Of a DNA stretch of 64,000 nt, positions 46,062-54,383 are shown piece by piece. The number at the start of each line of letters is the position of its first letter. Position 1 is the first letter of the stretch. Made by a program: the position numbers and the translations under genes. The notes below the pieces were generated by a model that saw only the letters and a program-made list of their open reading frames with translations, was not told where the DNA came from and searched no databases. Location of the stretch: positions 310,230 through 374,229 of the forward strand of contig NZ_RJVI01000003.1 of the NCBI RefSeq assembly GCF_003751635.1. The letters run 5' to 3'. Source of the stretch: Inmirania thermothiophila (GTDB taxonomy: Bacteria > Pseudomonadota > Gammaproteobacteria > DSM-100275).

Positions 46062-47231
46062 ATGGAGACCATCTTCCGGCCCTACTCCGAATCCGACTCG
46101 CTGCGCTCGGACCGCAGCGCGGGCGACCGCCAGCGCCACCGCCGCAAGGTGCTCGAGGCCATCCGCCACAACATCGCCGACCTCATCGCCGAGGAGGCGA
46201 TCATCGGCAAGTCGGCGGACCGCATCGTCAAGGTCCCGATCCGCTCCATCCGCGAGTACCGCTTCGTCTACGGCGAGAACGCCCCGGGCGTGGCCATGGG
46301 CGATGGCGACACCCGGGAGGGCCAGGTGGTCGGCCGCGCGGGCCAGGGCGAGGAGGGGCCGGGGCTTGCCGGCGACCAGCCGGGGGTCGACTACTACGAG
46401 ACCGACGTCACCCTGGATGAGCTCATCGAGCTCATGTTCGAGGACCTGGAACTGCCGGATCTCGAGCGCAAGATGCTCCGGCAGGTCCCCTCCGAGCGCG
46501 CGAGCAGACGCCGCGGCTACCGCCCGGTGGGCGTGCAGGTGCACCTGGACAAGCGCCGCACCGCCATCTCGCGGATCAAGCGCCGGGTCGCCGCCGGCCA
46601 CCATCACCGCATCGGCAAGCGCTTCCCCTTCCACAAGGACGACCTGCGCTACCGCCACCGCGTCCCCGACGAGAAGCCCTCGTCCAACGCCGTGGTGATC
46701 TGCATCATGGACACCTCGGGGTCCATGGACACCATGAAGAAGTACCTCGCGCGCAGCTTCTTCTTCCTGCTCCACCGCTTCGTCTCCAGCCGCTACCAGC
46801 ACGTGGAGCTGGTCTTCATCGCCCACCACGCGCGCGCGCGCGAGGTCACCGAGGAGGAGTTCTTCCACAAGGGCGAGTCGGGGGGGACCATGATCTCCTC
46901 CGGCTACCGCAAGGCCCTGGAGGTGATCGAGAGCCGCTACCACCCGGCGCACTGGAACATCTACGCCTTCCACTGCTCCGACGGCGACAACTTCGCCAGC
47001 GACAACGCCGAGGCGCTCAAGGCCGCGCGGGAGCTCTGCGAGGTCTGCAACCTCTTCGGCTACGGCGAGATCAAGCCCTACACCCTGCACTACGAGAGCT
47101 CCATGCTCGAGCACTTCTCGCGCCTCGAGGCGGAGAACTTCCACGCCGTCCTCATCAAGCGCAAGGAAGACGTCTGGCCGAGCTTCAAGGCGCTGCTGGC
47201 GCGCGAGCGCCGGCCGGCCGCGGGGGCCTGA
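46062..47231 (+). CDS. yeaH: YeaH/YhbH-family protein with von Willebrand A-like domain
   Basis: 389 residues. N-terminal part Arg-rich and extended (DRIVKVPIRSIREYRFVYG). The C-terminal half is a vWA-like fold with an intact metal-ion-dependent adhesion motif DTSGS (217-221), then SRYQHVELVFIAHHARA and SGGTMISSGYRKALEVIE. It is the obligate partner of PrkA in stress survival. 16 nt after prkA and 1 nt before spoVR. Confidence 0.93.
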   Translation: METIFRPYSESDSLRSDRSAGDRQRHRRKVLEAIRHNIADLIAEEAIIGKSADRIVKVPIRSIREYRFVYGENAPGVAMGDGDTREGQVVGRAGQGEEGPGLAGDQPGVDYYETDVTLDELIELMFEDLELPDLERKMLRQVPSERASRRRGYRPVGVQVHLDKRRTAISRIKRRVAAGHHHRIGKRFPFHKDDLRYRHRVPDEKPSSNAVVICIMDTSGSMDTMKKYLARSFFFLLHRFVSSRYQHVELVFIAHHARAREVTEEEFFHKGESGGTMISSGYRKALEVIESRYHPAHWNIYAFHCSDGDNFASDNAEALKAARELCEVCNLFGYGEIKPYTLHYESSMLEHFSRLEAENFHAVLIKRKEDVWPSFKALLARERRPAAGA

Positions 47232-47232
47232 G

Positions 47233-48660
47233 ATGGCGGGCGCGGTCAGCATCGACGAGCTGCGCCGCTGGGACGAGCGCATCCGCGCGCTCGCCGAGCG
47301 CTTCGGGCTCGACTGCTACCCGCAGGAGTTCGAGCTCTGCGACCACTTCCAGATGCTCTCCTACATGGCCTACTCGGGGGCGCCCGCCCACTACCCGCAC
47401 TGGTCCTACGGCAAGGCCTACGAGAAGCTCAAGACCCTCTATGACCACGGCGTCAGCGGCCTGCCCTACGAGATGGTGATCAACGCCAACCCCAGCATCG
47501 CCTACCTGATGCGGGACAACTCGCTGGCCCTGCACATCCTCACCATCGCCCACGTCTACGGCCACAACGACTTTTTCAAGAACAACTTCACCTTCCGCCA
47601 CACGCGCCCCGAGCTCGCCGTGGCCATGTTCAAGCTCCACGCCGAGCGCGTGCGCGACTACATCGAGGATCCCTCCATCGGCCAGGACGCGGTGGAGGAG
47701 GTCCTCGACGCCGCCCACGCCCTCGCCCTGCAGTGCCGGCGCAACCTCGCCGTGCAGCGGCGTGCCGGCGAGGCCGAGCGGCCCGCCCCGCGCGACCCCT
47801 GGGCCGCCATCCACCCGCCGCGGCAGGCGGCGCCTGCGCCGCCGCCGCGGCGCATCCCGGCCGAGCCCGAGGAGGACCTGCTCCTCTTCCTCCGCGACCA
47901 CAACCCCTACCTCGCGGAGTGGCAGCGGGATCTGCTCACCATCGTCCACGAGGAGACCCGCTACTTCCTGCCGCAGATGGAGACCAAGATCATGAACGAG
48001 GGCTGGGCCAGCTTCTGGCACCGCGAGATCCTCAACGCCCTCGAGCTGCCGCCGGACCTGCACATGGAGTTCCTGGTCCGCCACAACCAGGTGGTGCGCC
48101 CCATCCCCGGCCAGATCAACCCCTACCACCTCGGGCTCAGGATCTGGGACGACATCCGCCGCCGCCACGACGAGCCCACGCCGGAGGAGATCGAGCGCTA
48201 CGGGCCGCCCGACCGCAGCGGCATGGAGAAGATCTTCGAGGTGCGGGAGGTGGACCGGGACGTCTCCTTCCTGCGCCGCTTCCTCACTCCGGAGCTGATG
48301 CGCGAGCTCGACCTCTTCGAGCACCGTCGCCGCGGCAAGGAGCGGGTGGTGACCCGCACCGCCCACGGCGAGGGCTGGCGCGAGGTCAAGGAGGAGCTGC
48401 TGCGCAACGTCGGCCTCGGCACCGTGCCCGTGATCCGGGTCGTGGACGCCGACTGGGAGGGCCGGCGCACGCTGCTGCTGGAGCACGAGCACGACGGGCG
48501 CGACCTCCACCTGGAATACGCCGAGAAGACCCTCGCCCACGTCCACCGCCTGTGGGGTCGGGAGGTGGTTCTGCGCACCGAGGTCAACGGCCGCCCGACC
48601 CTGCTGGTCTGGGGCGAGGACGGCTTCGAGACCCGCGAGGAGAAGCGCCCGCGGCGCTGA
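47233..48660 (+). CDS. spoVR: SpoVR-family protein (YcgB)
   Basis: 475 residues. Characteristic FGLDCYPQEFELCDHFQML, AYSGAPAHYPHWSYGKAYEK, and MNEGWASFWHREILN segments, with many conserved His, Glu and Trp. Biochemical role unknown; in Bacillus it affects the spore cortex, and in non-sporulating bacteria it always travels with prkA and yeaH. A Pro/Ala-rich insert (about 185-210) is species-specific. Third gene of the cluster. Confidence 0.94.
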   Translation: MAGAVSIDELRRWDERIRALAERFGLDCYPQEFELCDHFQMLSYMAYSGAPAHYPHWSYGKAYEKLKTLYDHGVSGLPYEMVINANPSIAYLMRDNSLALHILTIAHVYGHNDFFKNNFTFRHTRPELAVAMFKLHAERVRDYIEDPSIGQDAVEEVLDAAHALALQCRRNLAVQRRAGEAERPAPRDPWAAIHPPRQAAPAPPPRRIPAEPEEDLLLFLRDHNPYLAEWQRDLLTIVHEETRYFLPQMETKIMNEGWASFWHREILNALELPPDLHMEFLVRHNQVVRPIPGQINPYHLGLRIWDDIRRRHDEPTPEEIERYGPPDRSGMEKIFEVREVDRDVSFLRRFLTPELMRELDLFEHRRRGKERVVTRTAHGEGWREVKEELLRNVGLGTVPVIRVVDADWEGRRTLLLEHEHDGRDLHLEYAEKTLAHVHRLWGREVVLRTEVNGRPTLLVWGEDGFETREEKRPRR

Positions 48661-48702
48661 GCGCCCCTTCCGGCCGGGGCCGCCGCGGGGCAGAATGCAC
48701 CC

Positions 48703-49185
48703 ATGACCCTGGAGCTTGCAGCCGACGTCGGGCGCCTGCTGCTTGCGCGCGGCTGGCGCCTCGCCACCGCCGAGAGCTGCACCGGGGGGCTGGTGGCCAA
48801 GATGCTCACCGACGTCCCGGGCAGCTCCGGCTGGTTCGACCGCGGCCTCGTCACCTACTCCAACGAGGCCAAGCAGGCCCTGCTCGGCGTGCGCGGCGAG
48901 ACCCTGGCGCGCCACGGGGCGGTGAGCGAGGAGACCGTGCGCGAGATGGCCGCCGGGCTGCTCGCGCGCGCCCCGGTGGAGGTGGTGGTGGCGGTGAGCG
49001 GCATCGCCGGGCCCGCCGGAGGCAGCCCGGACAAGCCGGTGGGCACGGTGTGGCTGGCGTGGGCGGTGCGCGGGGGGGCGGTGCGCACGCAGCGGGCCCG
49101 CTTCGCCGGCGACCGCGCCGCGGTGCGCGAGCAGGCGGCGCGCACGGCGCTGGAGGGGGTGCGTGCCCTCCTCGCCGGGGACTGA
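48703..49185 (+). CDS. pncC: Nicotinamide-nucleotide amidase (CinA C-terminal domain)
   Basis: 160 residues, stand-alone CinA C-terminal domain. Signature LATAESCTGGLVAKMLTDVP, RGLVTYSNEAKQALLGV, VAVSGIAGPAGGSPDKPVGTVW. Deamidates NMN to nicotinate mononucleotide in NAD salvage. It often sits directly upstream of recA; here six other genes lie between. Its end overlaps thpR by 23 bp. Confidence 0.94.
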   Translation: MTLELAADVGRLLLARGWRLATAESCTGGLVAKMLTDVPGSSGWFDRGLVTYSNEAKQALLGVRGETLARHGAVSEETVREMAAGLLARAPVEVVVAVSGIAGPAGGSPDKPVGTVWLAWAVRGGAVRTQRARFAGDRAAVREQAARTALEGVRALLAGD

Positions 49186-49732
49186 GCGGCTCTTCCTCGC
49201 CCTGTGGCCGGACGGGGCGGTGCGCGAGGCCGTGCGCAGGGCGGCGGCGGAGGCGGTGCGCGCCGCGCGGGGTCGGCCGGTGCCGCCGGACAACCTCCAC
49301 CTGACGCTGCTCTTCCTGGGGGCGGTGCCGCCCGCGGTGCGCGAGGCGCTGGCGGCGCGCCTCGCCGCCGTGCGCTGCGCGCCCTTCGAGCTCGTCCTCG
49401 ACCGCATCGGCGGCTTTCCGCGCAGCCGTGTGGCCTGGATCGCCCCTTCGCGGCCGCCCGCGGCCCTGCACCGGCTCGTGGGGCAGCTGCGGGCGGCGGC
49501 GGAGGAGGCGGGGCTCGCCCCCGAGCGGCGCCCCTTCTCGCCCCACCTGACCCTGGTGCGCAAGGCGCGCCCAGTCCCCGCGCAGGTGCTCGCGCGGCCC
49601 GTGCGCTGGGGTGTGCGCCGCTTCTGGCTGGTGCGCTCCCAGACCCTGCCCGACGGGGCGCGCTACACCCCCCTCCGCGCCTGGCCGCTGGCGGCGGAAG
49701 CGGGGGCGGCACCGGACCCAACGCCCGTCTGA
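49163..49732 (+). CDS. thpR: RNA 2',3'-cyclic phosphodiesterase ThpR
   Basis: 189 residues. 2H phosphoesterase with both HxTx motifs: NLHLTLLFLG and SPHLTLVRKA. Opens and ligates 2',3'-cyclic phosphate RNA ends. GTG 49163 overlaps pncC by 23 bp. The C-terminal half keeps the family WLVRSQTLPDGARYTPL-like strand. Confidence 0.92.
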   Translation: MPSSPGTERLFLALWPDGAVREAVRRAAAEAVRAARGRPVPPDNLHLTLLFLGAVPPAVREALAARLAAVRCAPFELVLDRIGGFPRSRVAWIAPSRPPAALHRLVGQLRAAAEEAGLAPERRPFSPHLTLVRKARPVPAQVLARPVRWGVRRFWLVRSQTLPDGARYTPLRAWPLAAEAGAAPDPTPV

Positions 49733-49737
49733 GCCGC

Positions 49738-49746
49738 TGCTATACT
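49738..49746 (+). promoter_or_regulatory. Extended -10 promoter of the TetR gene
   Basis: TGCTATACT: TGn plus TATACT (49741-49746), no good -35. Predicted start near 49753. With the GTG start at 49776 the leader is about 23 nt and contains GGGGGAGAGG; with the ATG at 49755 the mRNA would be nearly leaderless. Confidence 0.5.
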
Positions 49747-49775
49747 CCGCTCCCATGGCGGGGGGAGAGGCAGCG

Positions 49776-50441
49776 GTGGCGCGGTCCGGGCCGGAGGAGA
49801 CGCGGGCGCGGCTGCTCGATGCCGCCGAGCGCATCCTCGCCGAGGAGGGCTTCGCGGCGGCGAGCCTGCGCCGCATCACCCGCGCCGCGGGGACCAACCT
49901 CGCCGCCGTCCACTACCACTTCGGGGCCAAGGCGGGCCTCGTCGAGGCCGTCTTCCGGCGCCGGCTCGAGCCCCTCAACCGCGCCCGCCTCGAGGCGCTC
50001 GAGCGCCTCGAGCGCGCGGGCACCGCGCCCGGCGTGCGGGACCTGCTCCTTGCCCTCATCGCGCCGGCGCTGCGCATGGGGCGCGATCCCGCGACCGGGG
50101 GCGCCCGCTTCATGCGGCTGCTGGGGCGGGCCTACGTGGAGCCGGACCCGCAGGTGCGGGCGCTGCTGCACGGGCTCTACGGCGAGGTGCGCGAGCGCTA
50201 CTTCGCCGCCTTCACGCGGGCCCTGCCGGGTCTGCCGCGGGAGGAGCTCGCCTGGCGGCTGCACTTCGTGCTCGGCACCATCGCCTACGCCATGGCCGGC
50301 TCCGATGCCCTGGAGCTGGTCACCACCTGCGACTGGGTCGATCCCGACGACGTGGAGGCGCTCGGCGCGCGGCTGATCCCGTTTCTCGAGGCCGGCCTCC
50401 GCGCCCCCCTTGACAGGGGCGAGGAGGCCCGTGGAACATGA
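49776..50441 (+). CDS. TetR/AcrR-family transcriptional regulator
   Basis: 221 residues from GTG 49776. N-terminal helix-turn-helix: TRARLLDAAERILAEEGFAA, SLRRITRAAGTNLAAVHYHF, GAKAGLVEAVFRRRL. The C-terminal ligand domain starts with PGVRDLLLALIAPALRM, like regulators of fatty-acid degradation. GTG 49776 is preferred because a strong GGGGGAGAGG precedes it; an in-frame ATG at 49755 is the alternative. It lies directly upstream of the acyl-CoA ligase and fadL genes, with a palindromic operator right after its stop codon. It probably represses that module and is released by acyl-CoA (inference). Confidence 0.85.
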   Translation: MARSGPEETRARLLDAAERILAEEGFAAASLRRITRAAGTNLAAVHYHFGAKAGLVEAVFRRRLEPLNRARLEALERLERAGTAPGVRDLLLALIAPALRMGRDPATGGARFMRLLGRAYVEPDPQVRALLHGLYGEVRERYFAAFTRALPGLPREELAWRLHFVLGTIAYAMAGSDALELVTTCDWVDPDDVEALGARLIPFLEAGLRAPLDRGEEARGT

Positions 50442-50461
50442 TTCAAACGATCGATTGAACC
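50410..50461 (+). promoter_or_regulatory. Promoter and palindromic operator of the acyl-CoA ligase-fadL unit
   Basis: A perfect -35 TTGACA (50410-50415) lies 18 bp before a weak -10 GAACAT (50434-50439). It is followed by a 22-bp imperfect palindrome at 50440-50461 with core CAAACGATCGATTG (18 of 22 positions symmetric). The core resembles the CAAAC-N4-GTTTG type of site known for the fatty-acid-sensing TetR-family regulator PsrA. It lies just downstream of the -10, a good repressor position. Confidence 0.55.
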
Positions 50462-50507
50462 GGCCCGCCAGAGGCCGAGGATCGAGGCCGGATGGAGGAG
50501 GAGTCCG

Positions 50508-52313
50508 GTGAGCAGGTTCCGCGAAGACTACGTGCAGCCGGACGAGGCGCGGACCCTCGGCGGGCTCTTCCTCGCCCGCGCCCGCCGCACCCCAGACCGC
50601 GTCGCCTACCGCCAGTACGACCGTGCCGCCGGGCGCTGGTTCGACACCACCTGGGCCGAGGCCCTGGCGGAGGTGGCGCGCTGGCAGCAGGCCCTGCTCG
50701 GCGAGGGGCTGGAGCCGGGCGACCGCGTCGCGGTGATGATGCGCAACCGCCGCGAGTGGGCCTTCCTCGACCTCGCCGCGGCGGGGCTCGGGCTGGTCAC
50801 GGTGCCCATCTACGCCGACGACCGTCCCGGCAACATCGCCTACATCTGCGCCGACGCCGGCGTGCGGCTGCTGGTGGTGGGCGGCGGGGAGGAGTGGGCG
50901 CGGGTCGCGGGGGTGGCGCAGGAGCTCGCGACGGTGGAGCGCATCGTCGCCGTGGAGCCCGTCGCCGGGATCGGGCGGGAGCCCAGGCTGCGCGCCCTGG
51001 CGGCGTGGCTCGGCGGGGGCGGCGACTACGTCAGCCGCGACCTCGACCCCGAGGGGCTGGCCACCATCGTCTACACCTCGGGCACCACGGGCAACCCCAA
51101 GGGGGTCATGCTGAGCCACCGCAACATCCTGGAGAACGTGCGCGCGGCGCTCTCCGTGGTGGAGGCCCTGCCCGACGACGTGATGCTCTCGTTTCTGCCG
51201 CTTTCCCACACCCTGGAGCGCACCGCCGGCTACTACCTGCCCATGATGGCGGGCTGCACGGTGGCCTATGCGCGCTCGGTGGCGGAGCTGGCGGAGGACC
51301 TGGTGACCATCCGCCCCACCATCCTCATCAGCGTGCCGCGCATCTACGAGCGCGTGCACGCCCGCATCGAGGCCGGGCTCGCCGAGCGGCCGGCCTCGGC
51401 GCGGGCGCTCTTCCGCGCCGCGGTGGCGGTGGGCTGGCGCCGCTTCCTCCGCCGGCAGGGGCGGGCGCCGTGGACGCCGGCGCTGCTCGCCTGGCCGCTG
51501 CTCGAGCGGCTGGTGGCGGCCAAGGTGATGGCGCGGCTCGGGGGGCGGGTGCGCATCGCGGTCAGCGGCGGTGCGCCGCTGCCGCCCGCGGTGGCGCGCC
51601 TCTTCATCGGCCTCGGCCTGCCGCTGCTGCAGGGCTACGGCCTCACCGAGGCGAGCCCCGTCATCAGCGTCAACCGGCTCGAGGACAACGTCCCGGAGAG
51701 CGTGGGGGCGCCCCTGCCCGGGATCGAGGTGCGCATCGGCCCCGAGGACGAGCTCCTCGCCCGCGGACCCAACGTCATGCTCGGCTACTGGAACAACGAG
51801 GAGGCCACGCGCCGGGTCATCGACGCGGAGGGCTGGCTGCACACCGGCGACAAGGCCCGCCTCGACGAGGCCGGGCGCATCTACATCACGGGGCGGATCA
51901 AGGACATCATCGTCCTCTCCAACGGCGAGAAGATCTCGCCGGCGGACATGGAGATGGCCATCGCCGCCGACCCCGCGATCGAGCAGGTGATGATCGTGGG
52001 CGAGCAGCGCCCCTTCCTCGCCGCCCTGGTGGTGCTGTCGGAGGAGGCCTGGCCGGCGCTTGCGCGCGAGGCCGGGCTGGACCCGGCCGATCCGGCCGCC
52101 CTCGCCTCGCGCCGCGCCGAGCAGGTGGTGCTCGCCCGCATCGCCGCCCGTATCAGCGCCTTCCCGGGCTACGCCAAGGTGCGCCGGGCCCACCTCACGC
52201 TGGAGCCCTGGACCATCGAGAACGGGCTCATCACCCCCACCCTCAAGATCCGGCGCAACCGCATCCTCGAGCGCTACCGCAACCAGGTGGCCCTGCTCTA
52301 CCAGGGGCACTGA
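50508..52313 (+). CDS. Long-chain fatty acid-CoA ligase (AMP-forming)
   Basis: 601 residues. AMP-binding motif YTSGTTGNPKGVMLSHRN (from about 188), GYGLTEASPVISVN, YWNNEEATRRVIDAEGWLHT and GRIKDIIVLSNGEKISP. It is closest to the long ACSL/FAA1 type because of the FLPLSHTLERTAGYY segment. Activates fatty acids to acyl-CoA with ATP at the inner membrane. GTG 50508 follows GGAGGAGGAG. Downstream fadL would supply its substrate. Confidence 0.92.
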   Translation: MSRFREDYVQPDEARTLGGLFLARARRTPDRVAYRQYDRAAGRWFDTTWAEALAEVARWQQALLGEGLEPGDRVAVMMRNRREWAFLDLAAAGLGLVTVPIYADDRPGNIAYICADAGVRLLVVGGGEEWARVAGVAQELATVERIVAVEPVAGIGREPRLRALAAWLGGGGDYVSRDLDPEGLATIVYTSGTTGNPKGVMLSHRNILENVRAALSVVEALPDDVMLSFLPLSHTLERTAGYYLPMMAGCTVAYARSVAELAEDLVTIRPTILISVPRIYERVHARIEAGLAERPASARALFRAAVAVGWRRFLRRQGRAPWTPALLAWPLLERLVAAKVMARLGGRVRIAVSGGAPLPPAVARLFIGLGLPLLQGYGLTEASPVISVNRLEDNVPESVGAPLPGIEVRIGPEDELLARGPNVMLGYWNNEEATRRVIDAEGWLHTGDKARLDEAGRIYITGRIKDIIVLSNGEKISPADMEMAIAADPAIEQVMIVGEQRPFLAALVVLSEEAWPALAREAGLDPADPAALASRRAEQVVLARIAARISAFPGYAKVRRAHLTLEPWTIENGLITPTLKIRRNRILERYRNQVALLYQGH

Positions 52314-52355
52314 TCCTCGAGCACCGACAAGGAGACCCGAAGGGAGGAGCACACC

Positions 52356-53759
52356 ATGAACCACAGACCCCTCAGCGCCGCGATCCTCGCGGGGGCCCTC
52401 GCCGCGGGCGCCGGAAGCGCCCAGGGGGCGGGCTTCGCCATCATCGAGCAGAGCGTGCCGGGCCTCGGGGCCGCCTTCGCCGGCGCCGCGGCCGCCGCCG
52501 ACGACCCCAGCACCGTGTTCTTCAACCCGGCGGGGATGACGAAGCTCGAGGGGCGGCGGCTCTCGGTGGGGGTGCACATCATCGAGCCCACGGCGGAGTT
52601 CTCCGGCAGCGCCACCACCACCCCGCTTCCCGGCGGGGCGCCGATCCCGGGGGGCGACGGCGGTGACGGCGGGAGCACGGGCGTGGTGCCGAACTTCTAC
52701 TACGTCACCCCCATCGGCGAGGGCTGGCGCTTCGGCCTCGGCATCAACGCCCCCTTCGGCCTCAAGACGGAGTACGACGACGGCTGGGTGGGGCGCTACC
52801 ACGCCATCGAATCCGAGGTGCGCACGGTGAACATCAACCCGAGCCTCGCCTTCCGCGCCGGCGACGACCTCTCGGTGGGCTTCGGGGTCAGCGCGCTGTG
52901 GATCGACGCCACGTTGAGCGACGTTGTCGACATGGCCGGCGTGTGCTTCGGTCTGGAAGCCAAGGGCCTTCTGACGGGCGGTGTCCCGGTTCCGCCGGGG
53001 ACGGTGTGTACGGGAAGCCTCGGTTTCGGCCTCGCGGATATCGGCAGCGGTGCGCACGATGGCAAGGTCGAGGTCGACGGCGACGACTGGGGCTACGGCT
53101 GGAACGTGGGCCTGCTGTGGCAGCCGGGCGAGGGCACCCGCATCGGCTTCGCCTACCGCTCCAAGATCTCGGTCGACATTTCCGGCGACGCCGATTTCAC
53201 CCTGACCGACGCGTCGAGCCAGGCGCTTGCGGCAGCCACCGGTGCCTTCAAGGACACCGGGGCCAAGGCCTCCATCGACCTCCCGGAGACCCTCTCCGTC
53301 AGCGTCGCCCGCGAGGTGGCGCCGGGCTGGGAGGTGCTCGGAGACGTGACCTGGACGCGCTGGAGCCGCTTCGACGAGCTCGTCATCGAGTTCGACAACC
53401 CCGTACAGAACGACTCCGTGCAGCCCGAGAACTGGAAGAACAGCTACCGCGTCGCCCTCGGGGCGGTGCACCGGGTGAACGCGCGCTGGGCCTACCGCTT
53501 CGGCATCGCCTACGACCAGACGCCGATCCCGAGCGCCGAGGCGCGCACCCCGCGCATCCCGGGCAACGACCGGCGCTGGGTGGCGCTGGGGGCGAGCTTC
53601 ACCCCCTCCGAGCGGCTCGCGGTGCACCTCGCCTATGCGCACCTCTTCGTGAGCGATCCCCCCATCGCTGCCACCGAGGTGAGCACGGGGCACGTCCTCA
53701 CCGGGAGCTTCGACGCCTCGGTGGACATCGTGAGCGCCCAGGTCAACTGGCTCTTCTGA
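52356..53759 (+). CDS. fadL: FadL/OmpP1-family outer-membrane fatty acid transporter
   Basis: 467 residues. Signal peptide, then the hatch region GAGFAIIEQSVPGLGAAFAG and ADDPSTVFFNPAGMTKLEG that identify FadL porins. The C-terminus ends with an aromatic residue after a beta strand (VDIVSAQVNWLF), as needed for outer-membrane insertion. Imports long-chain fatty acids or other hydrophobic compounds. A loop around residues 190-225 has less biased codon use and two cysteines (197, 218). Follows the acyl-CoA ligase after 42 nt. Confidence 0.92.
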   Translation: MNHRPLSAAILAGALAAGAGSAQGAGFAIIEQSVPGLGAAFAGAAAAADDPSTVFFNPAGMTKLEGRRLSVGVHIIEPTAEFSGSATTTPLPGGAPIPGGDGGDGGSTGVVPNFYYVTPIGEGWRFGLGINAPFGLKTEYDDGWVGRYHAIESEVRTVNINPSLAFRAGDDLSVGFGVSALWIDATLSDVVDMAGVCFGLEAKGLLTGGVPVPPGTVCTGSLGFGLADIGSGAHDGKVEVDGDDWGYGWNVGLLWQPGEGTRIGFAYRSKISVDISGDADFTLTDASSQALAAATGAFKDTGAKASIDLPETLSVSVAREVAPGWEVLGDVTWTRWSRFDELVIEFDNPVQNDSVQPENWKNSYRVALGAVHRVNARWAYRFGIAYDQTPIPSAEARTPRIPGNDRRWVALGASFTPSERLAVHLAYAHLFVSDPPIAATEVSTGHVLTGSFDASVDIVSAQVNWLF

Positions 53760-53767
53760 CGCACGCG

Positions 53768-53794
53768 GGCGCCGCCCCCGGCGGGGGCGGCGCC
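53768..53794 (+). terminator. 12-bp hairpin after fadL
   Basis: GGCGCCGCCCCC (53768-53779), loop GGC, and its exact complement (53783-53794). It lies 8 nt past the fadL stop and has no T run. It may end or reduce transcription between fadL and the next gene. Confidence 0.45.
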
Positions 53795-53805
53795 GGGAGC
53801 GCGCC

Positions 53806-54372
53806 ATGATCCGGTCCCTCGTCCTGCTGGTGACCTTCCTCCTCGCCGCCCCCCCGGCGCCGGCCGCGGTCACCGTCGCCGGGGTGGCGTTCGCGGAGAC
53901 CGCCCGGGCCGCGGACGGCTCGCGCCTGGTCCTCAACGGCGTCGGCGTCCGCACGAAGTTCTTCGTCAAGGTCTATGTCGCCGCCCTCTACCTGCCCGAG
54001 CGCAGCGCCGACCCGGCGGCGATCCTGGCCCGCACCGGCCCGCGCCAGATCCGCATGCACTTTCTCTACAAGGCGATCGACCCCGAGCGCATGGCCGAGG
54101 CCTGGCGCGAGGGCTTCGAGGCGAACCTCGCCCCCGGCGCCCTCGAGGCGCTGGAGAGCCGCATCCGCCGCTTCGTGGGGCTGTTCGGGACGATGCGCCG
54201 GGGCGACGAGGTGCTGCTGGACTACCTGCCGGGGGAGGGGACGCGGGTGCTCGTGAACGGAGAGCTGCGCGGCACCATCCCCGGGCGCGAGTTCAACGAC
54301 GCCCTGCTCGCCATCTTCATCGGCGAGCACCCGGCCACCGGGGCCCTCAAGCGCGGCCTCCTCGGCGGCTAG
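53806..54372 (+). CDS. Secreted chalcone-isomerase-fold protein
   Basis: 188 residues. Signal peptide ([18 protein letters not shown]), then the bacterial chalcone-isomerase-like core: [72 protein letters not shown]. Bacterial members lack chalcone isomerase activity as far as known; the fold is shared with fatty-acid-binding proteins. Its place behind fadL and an acyl-CoA ligase fits lipid binding, but that is inference. Confidence 0.85.
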   Translation: MIRSLVLLVTFLLAAPPAPAAVTVAGVAFAETARAADGSRLVLNGVGVRTKFFVKVYVAALYLPERSADPAAILARTGPRQIRMHFLYKAIDPERMAEAWREGFEANLAPGALEALESRIRRFVGLFGTMRRGDEVLLDYLPGEGTRVLVNGELRGTIPGREFNDALLAIFIGEHPATGALKRGLLGG

Positions 54373-54383
54373 CCGCGGCCCCC

